In this document: piece by piece, positions 17,002 through 25,043 of the stretch | Numbering within the stretch: the first letter of the stretch is position 1 | How the letters are laid out: the number at the start of each line of letters is the position of its first letter | Source of the DNA: DUPQ01 sp964563155 | GTDB lineage: Bacteria > Bacillota > Clostridia > DUPQ01 | Assembly: GCA_964563155.1 (NCBI GenBank) | Contig: CAZLVL010000006.1 | Coordinates: 62,001-126,000, forward strand | Direction of reading: 5' to 3' | Length of the DNA: 64,000 nucleotides | The notes under the pieces: generated by a model | The model's input: the letters and a program-made list of their open reading frames with translations, nothing else | Databases searched by the model: none | Told to the model about the DNA's origin: nothing | Translations under genes and position numbers: made by a program

Positions 17002-18240
17002 CTATCTTCTATACCTAGGATGATTAGTTTTCTTCTTTGCCTTTTTCATACCTACAGCTATGATAATAATTACAATTACAGCTAGTATGAAATATATGTA
17101 TAGTATGGGTTTAGGTTCAGAGTCTTCAATATCAGATTCTTCTCCATCTTCAAAGTTCCATTCATAATTAAAGATCTCCCCTTCTTCTACACTATAGTAG
17201 CCTGAGACTATGGGACCATCTTTTTTAACCTCTGCTTTCATACCAGCGCTTAAATAGTCATCATTACCATCTTTATCTAAGACCATTACCAGACCTTCTT
17301 TTAGCAGTATTAGTGTATCTCCATTATCTTCTACTTCTAAATAGAACTCTGTTCCCCTTATTCCAATTACTGTATTAGGTGTTTCTACATAGTAGTCATT
17401 ACCTGTTATGCTATCTTTTAGCTTTGAGAAAAAGGCAGAGCCTTTTTCCAAAAAGGTCTTCTCTTCTTTTACTTTCAAATATGGCAGAGTATATATTGAT
17501 TTTTGACGCATTCTAATAACTTGATTGTTGGTCAGTACTATTTCGCACTCTCCTCCAGCATCTGTCTTTATGGTAGCTCCAGGTATTAAGTGCATGTTCC
17601 TTGATGCCCTTAAAGTCTTACCATCTGGGGTTATAACTGCTACTTTACCTTTAACAAGGGTGATTAGGCCATCTAGGCCTCCTTCTTCATCTTCCACAAT
17701 CTCTTGACTAGGTCTAGGTGATGGTGATTCTTTTTGGCTTTCTATCTTTCTTAAGGTTAACTCTCCCCAGCCAAGGGTAATACGACCACTAGACTGGACC
17801 AGTTCTAAGGTTGCTCTTTTAGCTTCTAGTTTATCAAAGCTTTGACTTGATTCATCAAACCAAACTTCTGCATGTATGTCATAGGACAATTCAGGACCTG
17901 GTACATCCATAGTGTGTTTTAAATAGAAATTAAAAAGAGAATCTGATGTTGAAGCAAAGGCTCCTCCTGATATTTCTTTTCCATTTTCTAATACTAGATA
18001 TTTACCATTAACCTCTTTTACAACCAAAGAAAAAGTATAGTCCATAATATCATAAGAAACTTCTTGTCCATCTGTATACTTCTTAACCTGATTATTTATC
18101 TTGTCAAAATCCTCTAAAGTAAGATTGAAGATATATGTACCTTCAATGGTTCTTCTTTCTCTATCTCCAATATCTGCTGTTACTCCTAGTATTTGAAATA
18201 CTAGAATAAGAATTAAAAAAAGAATAGCAATTCTTCTCAT
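17002..18240 (-). CDS. FecR-domain protein, signal peptide plus C-terminal membrane anchor
   Basis: The 412-residue product is exported through an N-terminal hydrophobic segment (ILFLILILVFQILGVTA). The N-terminal third is of unknown fold. A FecR domain covers about 195-345: LRASRNMHLIPGATIKTDAG, then NDYYVETPNTVIGIRGTEFY and SAGMKAEV. A C-terminal membrane helix (ILYIYFILAVIVIIIIAVG) and a basic tail anchor it. In this setting FecR domains are usually extracellular ligand or peptidoglycan-side modules, not TonB signalling. The start at 18240 is chosen because AAGGAG lies 6 bases before it; the upstream ATG at 18246 is too close. Confidence 0.78.
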   Translation of the reverse strand: MRRIAILFLILILVFQILGVTADIGDRERRTIEGTYIFNLTLEDFDKINNQVKKYTDGQEVSYDIMDYTFSLVVKEVNGKYLVLENGKEISGGAFASTSDSLFNFYLKHTMDVPGPELSYDIHAEVWFDESSQSFDKLEAKRATLELVQSSGRITLGWGELTLRKIESQKESPSPRPSQEIVEDEEGGLDGLITLVKGKVAVITPDGKTLRASRNMHLIPGATIKTDAGGECEIVLTNNQVIRMRQKSIYTLPYLKVKEEKTFLEKGSAFFSKLKDSITGNDYYVETPNTVIGIRGTEFYLEVEDNGDTLILLKEGLVMVLDKDGNDDYLSAGMKAEVKKDGPIVSGYYSVEEGEIFNYEWNFEDGEESDIEDSEPKPILYIYFILAVIVIIIIAVGMKKAKKKTNHPRYRR

Positions 18241-18307
18241 ACCCATCTCCTTGTAATCATATTTGCTCTAAAGACATATATTACTCAATTTGGTCCAATT
18301 TATCAAT

Positions 18308-18334
18308 AAAAATTAGGTTAAATACCTATTTTTT
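18308..18334 (-). terminator. Terminator behind the toxin gene
   Basis: TAGGT (18314-18318) and ACCTA (18324-18328) pair across TAAAT and are flanked by A- and T-runs on both sides, so it could act in either direction. It lies 12 bases past the toxin stop. Confidence 0.55.
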
Positions 18335-18345
18335 CCTATATCTCT

Positions 18346-18621
18346 CTATTTGTTATAAATATCTTTTCTATGACCAACTTCAAAAATTATTATTCTTATT
18401 TCCTCATCATTGATTTCAGCTATCAACCTATAATCGCCTACTCTATAACGCCAATATTCCTTCAGATTTCCCTTAAGAGCTTTTCCCATTTGTCTTGGAT
18501 TTTCCGTGTTGTTTAATTTATTTTTAATAAATTGAAATATATATTTCCGTTGCTTAACATCCAGTTTTCTCAGACTCTTAATTGCGTTTTTTTCATAGAC
18601 TACTTTATAGGTTTTTTTCAT
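18346..18621 (-). CDS. RelE/ParE-superfamily toxin
   Basis: The 91-residue basic protein has the RelE/ParE pattern: KKTYKVVYEKNAIKSLRKLD at the N-terminus, then GNLKEYWRYRVGDYRLIAEI and a C-terminal strand with EVGHRKDIY. The conserved arginines of the central strands (YWRYRVGDYR) and the terminal H-R-x-x-x-Y fit mRNA interferases of the RelE type. It is 15 bases downstream of its antitoxin gene and ends at a terminator. Toxicity is inferred from family and operon layout. Confidence 0.85.
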   Translation of the reverse strand: MKKTYKVVYEKNAIKSLRKLDVKQRKYIFQFIKNKLNNTENPRQMGKALKGNLKEYWRYRVGDYRLIAEINDEEIRIIIFEVGHRKDIYNK

Positions 18622-18636
18622 TAGATACTTAATCCT

Positions 18637-18864
18637 TTACTCTAAATCTAATATTTTCTTTGTTTCTTCCAAAGAATAAAACTCAACATCTTTTTCCATT
18701 AATCTCTTTTCATATGCTAGGATAGATTCTAAATCAATTTCATCTTCAATTCTTTCTTCAAGCACCTTTTTCATCAATGTAGACAAAGGCATTCCATGAA
18801 GTTTTGCATACTCAGTAAAGATTCTATTCTCTTCCTCATTAAATCTCACAGTTATTGTTGCCAT
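18637..18864 (-). CDS. Ribbon-helix-helix antitoxin (RelB/DUF6290-like)
   Basis: The 75-residue acidic protein starts with a ribbon-helix-helix, TITVRFNEEENRIFTEYAKLHG, followed by MPLSTLMKKVLEERIEDEID. The acidic C-terminal tail probably wraps the toxin. It is the first gene of a two-gene toxin-antitoxin operon. A promoter with an internal dyad (18899-18927) sits upstream, as expected for autorepression. Confidence 0.82.
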   Translation of the reverse strand: MATITVRFNEEENRIFTEYAKLHGMPLSTLMKKVLEERIEDEIDLESILAYEKRLMEKDVEFYSLEETKKILDLE

Positions 18865-18898
18865 TCCAATTCATCCTTCCAAATAGTTTCCCAAATAT

Positions 18899-18927
18899 AT
18901 AGTAGCACATTGTAACACTTTAGTAAA
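18899..18927 (-). promoter_or_regulatory. Toxin-antitoxin promoter with dyad
   Basis: TTTACT (18922-18927), 17 bases and TACTAT (18899-18904) form a weak minus-strand promoter. Within it, 18901-18919 has the symmetry AGT-nnn-ACA-n-TGT-nnn-ACT, a plausible antitoxin operator. Confidence 0.4.
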
Positions 18928-18965
18928 TAGAAAAAGATGACACATATCTGTTATTACAACAGTTA

Positions 18966-19481
18966 TCATTTGCTTTTAGAAATAAGAGCAAAAATTTCAG
19001 TTTGCATAGTTTCTGGAAGATTATATATCCTCTTTTTCAAGTTGTTTAAAAAATGAGTACTATACCCTAGAATCTGAAAAGAAAGACTTTGTATTTCTTT
19101 ATCATCTTCTATTGATATACTTAATAAATTTTTCGTGATAATATTAAAAAAATCTTTATTATCTTCAATATCTAGAATGCTATTAAAATACCAATCAAAA
19201 CTTCCCTTTTCATCTCTAAATCTTGGATAGCAATAATAAAGAGTAAGTGGTAATCTTTGGTTGTAGACAAAATCATATTTTGAAAATTCTTCGAATAATT
19301 TTATTGCAATTTCAGATTTTTTATTATCGTCTATACCTATAAAAGGTAAAGAGAAATATAGTAAACTAACTTTTTCTGAAAGATCCAACTCCTCTGTTTC
19401 AATAAATACTTCATTAAATACTGTTACTTCATCAATAAGCCTACTTTTCAGCGACTCCAATAACATCCAATTCAACCTCAT
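18966..19481 (-). CDS. Unidentified 171-residue helical protein, probably 5' frameshifted
   Basis: The product is acidic and probably all-helical (LSEKVSLLYFSLPFIGIDD, KDFFNIITKNLLSISIEDD) with no recognised motif; its helical repeats resemble immunity or HEAT-like proteins. The ATG at 19481 has no ribosome-binding site. A short ORF in another frame (19441-19566, GTG start behind AGGTAGG) runs MSFIKDYEKVKIHNLGVKHI and onward and overlaps the start of this one. Joining the two near 19440 gives a natural longer protein. A frameshifted gene is therefore likely, although a genuine short start cannot be excluded. Bases 19567-19862 show no further gene. Confidence 0.45.
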   Translation of the reverse strand: MRLNWMLLESLKSRLIDEVTVFNEVFIETEELDLSEKVSLLYFSLPFIGIDDNKKSEIAIKLFEEFSKYDFVYNQRLPLTLYYCYPRFRDEKGSFDWYFNSILDIEDNKDFFNIITKNLLSISIEDDKEIQSLSFQILGYSTHFLNNLKKRIYNLPETMQTEIFALISKSK

Positions 19482-19862
19482 ACTTGCTTAGACAATGCTT
19501 AGAATTTATGTGTTTCACTCCCAAATTGTGAATTTTAACTTTTTCATAATCTTTTATAAAGCTCACCTTAATACCTACCTTTCCTGAGACTTAACTCATT
19601 AATAACATCAAATATTTAATGGTATAATTCTTTGTCTAATACCATTAGAATATCTAAATATACCATATCATATTTATAGGCTTTTGTAAGCATTTTTAGA
19701 ACATTTGTTTTGTTTTATCAAATATTATCATATAAGTAATTATACTCTTAAATTACTTTTCAAATTAACATCCCATCATTATTATTTATATACAACTCTT
19801 TTTGCAAACAGGATTAATGCCTATATAACAAACAGGTGACTAATTCATCTTAGTAAACGCAT

Positions 19863-19889
19863 AAAAAAAGACCCCTAATTCTAGAGGTC
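19863..19889 (-). terminator. Terminator of the cytidylyltransferase gene
   Basis: GACCCCTA and TAGAGGTC (19870-19889) form a stem with one mismatch, followed on the minus strand by T7. It is about 30 bases after the stop at 19921. Confidence 0.7.
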
Positions 19890-19920
19890 CAATAAATGTA
19901 TATAGAATATGTATTCTTTT

Positions 19921-20349
19921 CTACTTATTATTTAAAGAATCTAAGGCTTCTCTAAGCTTTGAAGAAGAGGTGCCTTTGGTATATGGGAAATATACTACTT
20001 CTACACCTTTTGAATTAAAGAACTCTTCATACTTTTGCCACTTACTAGATCCCTTCCAATCAGAACCCTTAAAGATAATATCAAACCTTAATTCTTCCCA
20101 GGCTTTTATCTTATCTGCATCATCTTCTGCTACTACTTGGTCTACATATTTAATAGCTTCTACAATGGCTTTTCTTTCTTCATAGGATATTATGGGAGGT
20201 TTTCCCTTCAACCTTATAACTTCTTCATCTGTAGTTACTGCAACTATAAGGTGGTCACACTGTTCTTTTGATCTTTTTAATATATTTAGATGGCCTACAT
20301 GGAATAGGTCAAAGACTCCTGTTGTATATCCTATTCTCTTTTTTGTCAT
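19921..20349 (-). CDS. TagD-like glycerol-3-phosphate cytidylyltransferase family enzyme
   Basis: The 142-residue nucleotidyltransferase has TGVFDLFHVGH (HxGH, near 19-22) for CTP/ATP phosphate binding and FKGSDWKGSSKW, which aligns with the GDDWEG block of TagD. It ends in GTSSSKLRE, the ISTT-like loop of the family. The enzyme makes CDP-glycerol or a related CDP/ADP-activated polyol for teichoic acid or capsule. AAGGGGAAAG precedes the ATG. It stands alone between defence-like genes, with its own terminator. Confidence 0.8.
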   Translation of the reverse strand: MTKKRIGYTTGVFDLFHVGHLNILKRSKEQCDHLIVAVTTDEEVIRLKGKPPIISYEERKAIVEAIKYVDQVVAEDDADKIKAWEELRFDIIFKGSDWKGSSKWQKYEEFFNSKGVEVVYFPYTKGTSSSKLREALDSLNNK

Positions 20350-20471
20350 ATCTTTCCCCTTTGATTTATGTCTACTTTATTATAGCTTATACTTAGTTTT
20401 TTTTATATCTTATTAAGCCAAATAACTTTGTAATAGTGTAAGCCTTGGCTAGCAAGATATAGTGAAGATAG

Positions 20472-21809
20472 TTATTTGTCATTCAACTCTTCTTTGTTCT
20501 TGTTTTTCAGAATAGTAGCTATGAATTTTTGCGTTTGACTTAAAACAGGCAACTCAAAATTAAGATACCTAAAATGATTTACAAAACCTATTGATTTCAA
20601 TATATTTTGATGATCGTCGATTAGATTTTTATATATGCTCGATGGAGGGAGCATATCTTTATAAACTGAAGCCATTTTATTTTTTCTTTCAATTACCTCT
20701 TCACTAATATTGTAAATATTATGAGTATCGAAAAATTTAAGAATTCTATCATAATTCAATATTTCTAATCTACTACTGCTAATATCAGCAAGCATCTTAA
20801 TTTCAGGTGATATTGTATCGCGATAAAAGTTCCAGACACTTATAGATTCTGATAACATATGCGTAAGACTTGATAAAACATCGTGAATTTCTTGATTGCT
20901 ATAGTCTTTTGTCTCTATTGTTTGTATTGACTCTTGAAAGGTTGAAATGAATAAATCAGTAAGTTCATCTGCTTTTTTATAATCCTCAAGATTAAAATAC
21001 TTACTATGTGCAACTTTATTACGCAAAATTCGCAATTCAGGGATTTTTAAATTTAGATTTTCAATATTTATTTTGCTAGCAAAAAATTTATCCCATATTG
21101 ATTTCGAACGTCCACGCTCAATTTTTGAAATAATATCATCTTTGGTCATAGTTTTTAATGCTTCAGTACTAAGAACAGAATCAATAAGTTCTGAAAGGTT
21201 GATGCTGGGCCTTTTTTCGAACAGAAAAACTTCAAGTTCAGACAAGTAAATCTCATATAATGCATCCTCTATTAATTTTTTTTCTTTATTTGAATTCGTT
21301 ATTTTAGGATAGTTATTTTTAATTCTTGTATTTAATTTTTTACAAAGTTCCTTTTCCAATGTGCTCCTTGCCCACGATGATCCAAAAGCTTTTACTAAAA
21401 CAAGAAAGATTAAATGCCGTATAAGCCTTTCAAACTTTTGAAGTTTATGAAAAATTTTATTACTTAAATATTCAGATGCTTCATCATATGCTAAAATCAA
21501 AGCATGTTTTGAATTTTTGAAGTTAGAGGTAAGTAAAGAATTAGCATGTAGAAGAACCCCAGCCTCTCTCATCTTATCAGTATGATTAAACTCAAACCAA
21601 ATATTAAATATTTTCTCCTTTTTATCTTTACTAATATGTTCACAATGTTCAATTTTGTATTTGATCTCATATTCTTTTCTTCTTGGTTTTACAAATAGGG
21701 TCTCTTTAGTGACCATTGTAAAGGTATCATTAAGTTCACTTTTCACAAACTCACTTTCAGATTTACCTCGAATCTTTTCATTAGGTATTAACAAATATTT
21801 CATTCTCAT
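20472..21809 (-). CDS. Large protein with a HEPN-type RNase motif, candidate defence effector
   Basis: The 445-residue, mostly helical protein matches no named family with confidence. Its clearest feature is ILRNKVAHSKYFNLEDYKKA (R263-N264 to H268). This is the R-N-x3-H signature of HEPN ribonuclease domains found in Apea, Swt1 and Abi-type proteins, and a helical stretch precedes it (RHLIFLVLVKAFG near 131-143). The N-terminal 100 residues contain beta-rich sequence and may form a sensing domain. CGGAGAT precedes the ATG. It lies in an island of defence genes and has 273 bases without a gene upstream. RNA cleavage is inference from the motif. Confidence 0.6.
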   Translation of the reverse strand: MRMKYLLIPNEKIRGKSESEFVKSELNDTFTMVTKETLFVKPRRKEYEIKYKIEHCEHISKDKKEKIFNIWFEFNHTDKMREAGVLLHANSLLTSNFKNSKHALILAYDEASEYLSNKIFHKLQKFERLIRHLIFLVLVKAFGSSWARSTLEKELCKKLNTRIKNNYPKITNSNKEKKLIEDALYEIYLSELEVFLFEKRPSINLSELIDSVLSTEALKTMTKDDIISKIERGRSKSIWDKFFASKINIENLNLKIPELRILRNKVAHSKYFNLEDYKKADELTDLFISTFQESIQTIETKDYSNQEIHDVLSSLTHMLSESISVWNFYRDTISPEIKMLADISSSRLEILNYDRILKFFDTHNIYNISEEVIERKNKMASVYKDMLPPSSIYKNLIDDHQNILKSIGFVNHFRYLNFELPVLSQTQKFIATILKNKNKEELNDK

Positions 21810-22082
21810 ATTAATATCTCCGTTACACTAATCTTTTATAACCAGTAGCAAGCAATAGGTTATTTTCCCTACTTTTGTCCTATGGATCTTTTCAAACACT
21901 TTGCTTATAGGGTATGCAAATAATCCTTTATTTATGATTGTCTCAAATTTTTATTGTGTCCACATAATATTAAACAAACTACATTACTACATCAAATATA
22001 ACAGCATTATGAGAGAGTATAATATCAAAATGTTTTTAGTCTTTTGCAGTTCTAAAGTTGTTTGTCTTCTATTCTTATATTT

Positions 22083-23033
22083 CTAACTTAATGGAGTCCA
22101 AGAGAGCAAATTCTCCCATTGTGATATGGATTTAGGCAAATTCACTCTATATTCATAATAAAAATCAATAAGTTCCTGTTCCTTGATAAAGACAACATTC
22201 TGAGATTGATCCATATTAGAATAGTTTGAAGCATATAAGAACACCTTATAACCTTCATCTAAATAGGTCACAAAGTCATCTGCATTTAATAGATTCTTAC
22301 CGGCCTTTACTTGCACAACTGCCTTGTCAGGATTATTTTTTATACGTGAGTGTAATATGCATTCTATACCAGGAGTTGTTGACCTATTAGCTATAGAATT
22401 AGAGAGAATATAATAATCATGTTTTATCTGTATGTATGAGATAACAAGTTCTTCTAGATCAAAGGCTGGCAGATTCTCAACTATGTTCTCATTTTCAATA
22501 ATACTTTTTTCATAGTGATCTCTTTTAGAAACTTGATTAAATACATATTTTGAATATTTGTGAAGCTTTTCATCATATATCCTTTGCGCAGCCCCACCAT
22601 TAGCCCTTGTGAACGTTGCCCTAATTCCTCCTGGCACATCAATCCCAACTAAGTATGCTTCAACTGGAACAGCGGCACCAATGTCAAATTCTTTTTTACA
22701 CATTGATATTGGACCACCTTTGGCACGACATATCCAATAGTGTCCTTTACGGTCTCTTGTCCAAAACAAATCATTTTCTTTTGTGTCGCGAAAGATATTT
22801 AGAGCTGGATTCATTCTTTTTATACTCTTCCTAACTTCAGCATAATAATCCTCGTATGAATCGAAAGTCTTTTCATTATCAGGATATATATAGCACCAAC
22901 CAATAATTACATACTGTTCCTTCGGATCTGAAAGACAAAACTCTAAGAGCCTATTTAACTCAGTTGTGTTAGGTTTTAAATTAATTCTAAAAAGATTAAT
23001 ACTTTCTTCTATTTTACTTTCTGCTTTACTCAT
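22083..23033 (-). CDS. Unidentified protein with a PD-(D/E)XK-like C-terminal motif
   Basis: The 316-residue protein has GIECILHSRI (Glu224) followed by AVVQVKAGKN (Q241-x-K243). This E-x16-Q-x-K spacing and strand pattern resembles Mrr-like restriction endonucleases. The N-terminal part contains a Trp-rich beta segment (ENDLFWTRDRKGHYWICRAK) that could recognise nucleic acid or modified bases. AAGGAGAAAG precedes the ATG. The ribosome-binding site overlaps the stop of a decayed ORF, so the gene may once have been second in an operon. The nuclease assignment is inference. Confidence 0.55.
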   Translation of the reverse strand: MSKAESKIEESINLFRINLKPNTTELNRLLEFCLSDPKEQYVIIGWCYIYPDNEKTFDSYEDYYAEVRKSIKRMNPALNIFRDTKENDLFWTRDRKGHYWICRAKGGPISMCKKEFDIGAAVPVEAYLVGIDVPGGIRATFTRANGGAAQRIYDEKLHKYSKYVFNQVSKRDHYEKSIIENENIVENLPAFDLEELVISYIQIKHDYYILSNSIANRSTTPGIECILHSRIKNNPDKAVVQVKAGKNLLNADDFVTYLDEGYKVFLYASNYSNMDQSQNVVFIKEQELIDFYYEYRVNLPKSISQWENLLSWTPLS

Positions 23034-23045
23034 TTAGCTTTCTCC

Positions 23046-23380
23046 TTAATACTTATTTTTCTTTGTAACTCCAGCTATTTCACAATGTTGACATTTTGGC
23101 CTTTTATTTTCATATATGGTAAGTAATAAAGAGTCAAAATTAACTCCTTCAAGTATAGCTTTGAAATTAATCTTTAATTGATTGTTGGATCTTTATGAAA
23201 TATTAATATCTAACACTAATCCATCTAATATAATCTAATACATGCTTTTCACAAAGCATAGTGATATTTACTAGTCTTCTGTAACTACATAAACAATCTC
23301 TTACCTAGTTCACTATTGACCACACACACTAGAGATTTGCCAAATCTTAGTTGTCTTTTAATGTGCAACATGGATTTTAT
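23046..23380 (-). pseudogene. Decayed coding sequence upstream of the PD-(D/E)XK-like gene
   Basis: Three short frames in sequence give protein-like text: MLHIKRQLRFGKSLVCVVNS, then CEKHVLDYIRWISVRY, then INFKAILEGVNFDSLLLTIY ending in RPKCQHCEIAGVTKKNKY. Stops and frameshifts separate them. The last segment has a C-x-x-C and ends at 23046 within the ribosome-binding site of the next gene. The family is unknown. The rest of 23034-23523 holds the palindromes at 23442-23494. Confidence 0.35.
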
Positions 23381-23441
23381 CCAATCTTAAAAAGAATTAA
23401 ACAGATTGAGATTGCATTTCCTATGAATCTTCATTATTAAG

Positions 23442-23494
23442 GTGAACTTTCACCCCTCTTAGTGAATTTTCACTTTACAGGTGTGAAAATTCAC
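23442..23494. repeat. Three phased GTGAAnnTTCAC palindromes
   Basis: GTGAACTTTCAC (23442-23453), GTGAATTTTCAC (23462-23473) and GTGAAAATTCAC (23483-23494) are 20 and 21 bases apart, about two helical turns. They lie 30 bases downstream of the first DUF4143 ATPase gene's stop. Confidence 0.75.
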
Positions 23495-23523
23495 ATTTAG
23501 ACAAGATGACTATTATACCAATC

Positions 23524-24732
23524 CTATATTTCCTCAACTAGAAAATCCCATACAGATTGATGTATTATTCCGTCACGACTCATATTTATCTCATCCATTG
23601 AAAGGACATATTTGGGATAGTTATCCTTTATACCGTCATATGCACCAAATTCACGAGCAACTGTATTTTCAGAGGCTAATAAATATGATACCTGCACATA
23701 AAGTTTTTCATTTCTCCTTGTACAGACAAAATCTATTTCCTTTTCCCCTGTTCTACCTGTAGTCACATTATATCCGCGACGCAGCAACTCCATATGTACT
23801 ATATTTTCAAGAACCAAATTAATATCTCGTAAATTTCCTCCATATACCGCTTCTCTTATCCCGTGGTCCGCAATATAGTATTTTTCTTGGGTAGTTAGTA
23901 TTTGCTTTCCCTGCACATCCTCACGTTTAACTTGATAAAACAGATATGCATTGCACAAGTAACGCATGTAGTTCAGAACAGTTTCCACAGCTACAGTTCT
24001 TCTTTCATTTTTAAAAAACTTAACTAAAGAGCTTGCTGAAAAAGTTGTTCCTAGATTAGCTGTGACATATTCTATAATACGCTCTAGCAAATCAACATCC
24101 CTTATGTTATTACGCTTTATAACATCTTTTAATTGAATCGAACTGAAAAGATCAACTAAGTATTGTTTTGACGGCTCCTCCTTGTAATCCAAATGAGCAA
24201 GATGAGGCATGCCTCCTAAAATGAGATATTTTTGAAAAGCTTGCCGATATGATATATCGGAATCAATTCTTTGATATGCTTGGATAAACTCACTAAAAGA
24301 AAAAGGATATATTATGAATTCCACATAACGGCCTCCTAGGTAAGTGGCAAGTTCTCCAGAAAGTAAGTTAGCATTAGAACCAGTAATATATATGTCACAG
24401 TCAATAGCTACCCTTAAGGAGTTTACACATTTTTCCCATTTATCAACTTCTTGTATTTCATCAAAAAACAAATATACTTTACCTTCTATGCCTTTTGTCT
24501 CTTGGATAATGTATTCATGTAACTTCTTAGCTGTTAAAAGATTAGACCAGCTCATATCTTCAAAGTTTATTGAAATGAATTGAGAAATACTTACACCCGC
24601 TTCAATCAGTTCTTCTTTTATTAACTCTAGCATTACTGATTTTCCGCTTCTGCGAATACCACTCATAACTTTTATTAGCTCTCCCCCTATAAAGGGGCGA
24701 ATTTGCTTCATATATGATTCTCGTTTTATCAT
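23524..24732 (-). CDS. AAA ATPase with C-terminal DUF4143 (first copy)
   Basis: The 402-residue protein has an AAA_14-type ATPase domain (about 1-180): Walker A GIRRSGKS (25-32), Walker B VYLFFDEIQEV and sensor YITGSNANLL. A winged-helix and DUF4143 region follows, including FSASSLVKFFKNERRTVAVE and the nuclease-like RTGEKEIDFVCTRRNEKLYVQV (D-x-V-...-VQV, described by its parts). These genes are widespread in anaerobes and often behave as solitary, horizontally moving units of unknown role. GGAGG precedes the ATG. Four evenly spaced palindromes lie upstream and three others downstream. Confidence 0.82.
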   Translation of the reverse strand: MIKRESYMKQIRPFIGGELIKVMSGIRRSGKSVMLELIKEELIEAGVSISQFISINFEDMSWSNLLTAKKLHEYIIQETKGIEGKVYLFFDEIQEVDKWEKCVNSLRVAIDCDIYITGSNANLLSGELATYLGGRYVEFIIYPFSFSEFIQAYQRIDSDISYRQAFQKYLILGGMPHLAHLDYKEEPSKQYLVDLFSSIQLKDVIKRNNIRDVDLLERIIEYVTANLGTTFSASSLVKFFKNERRTVAVETVLNYMRYLCNAYLFYQVKREDVQGKQILTTQEKYYIADHGIREAVYGGNLRDINLVLENIVHMELLRRGYNVTTGRTGEKEIDFVCTRRNEKLYVQVSYLLASENTVAREFGAYDGIKDNYPKYVLSMDEINMSRDGIIHQSVWDFLVEEI

Positions 24733-24774
24733 GAATTAATCTGCCTCCAGCCATAATTTAATTATATTTTATTA

Positions 24775-24904
24775 CAGTTATAACTGATAGTAAACCGAAT
24801 TTGCCACATTTCATCAGTTATAACTGACAAAATCAGAAAAATGGCAGTAATATCAGTTATAACTGACAAAGTCAGAAATATTTAGATAGTTTCAGTTATA
24901 ACTG
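24775..24904. repeat. Four evenly spaced CAGTTATAACTG palindromes
   Basis: Identical 12-bp palindromes occur at 24775-24786, 24815-24826, 24854-24865 and 24893-24904. Their starts are 40, 39 and 39 bases apart, and the last three extend to 14 bp (TCAGTTATAACTGA). Copies 2 and 4 carry inverted flanks (ACATTTCAT and ATGAAATGT), so the array is mirror-symmetric about copy 3. It sits 42 bases upstream of the first DUF4143 gene's start. Confidence 0.85.
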
Positions 24905-24982
24905 ATGAAATGTAATATAGATGATAACTTGTTAATCCCAGTTAATTCCATTTAGTGTATACAATTCCTGATTTTTTAGGTC

Positions 24983-25027
24983 TTGTAACATTATTTTTGT
25001 TTTTTAGTTATCTTTACAACATTATTC
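24983..25027. repeat. Downstream pair of the TTGTAACATTATT motif
   Basis: TTGTAACATTATT (from 24983) and TTACAACATTATTC (25014-25027) recur 31 bases apart, just past the stop of the second DUF4143 gene. The motif returns three times on the other side of that gene (26435-26513), always in the same orientation. Confidence 0.7.
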
Positions 25028-25043
25028 GAATTTTGCTTGTATT

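Noticed and set aside
21901..22086. Plus-strand ORF of 61 codons between the HEPN and PD-(D/E)XK-like genes
   Set aside because: Hydrophobic low-information text without a ribosome-binding site; probably chance in AT-rich DNA.
24775..24904. CRISPR array made of the CAGTTATAACTG repeats
   Set aside because: Repeats are only 12-14 bp, two spacers share sequence (ACAAA-TCAGAAA), there are only four copies and no cas gene is present.
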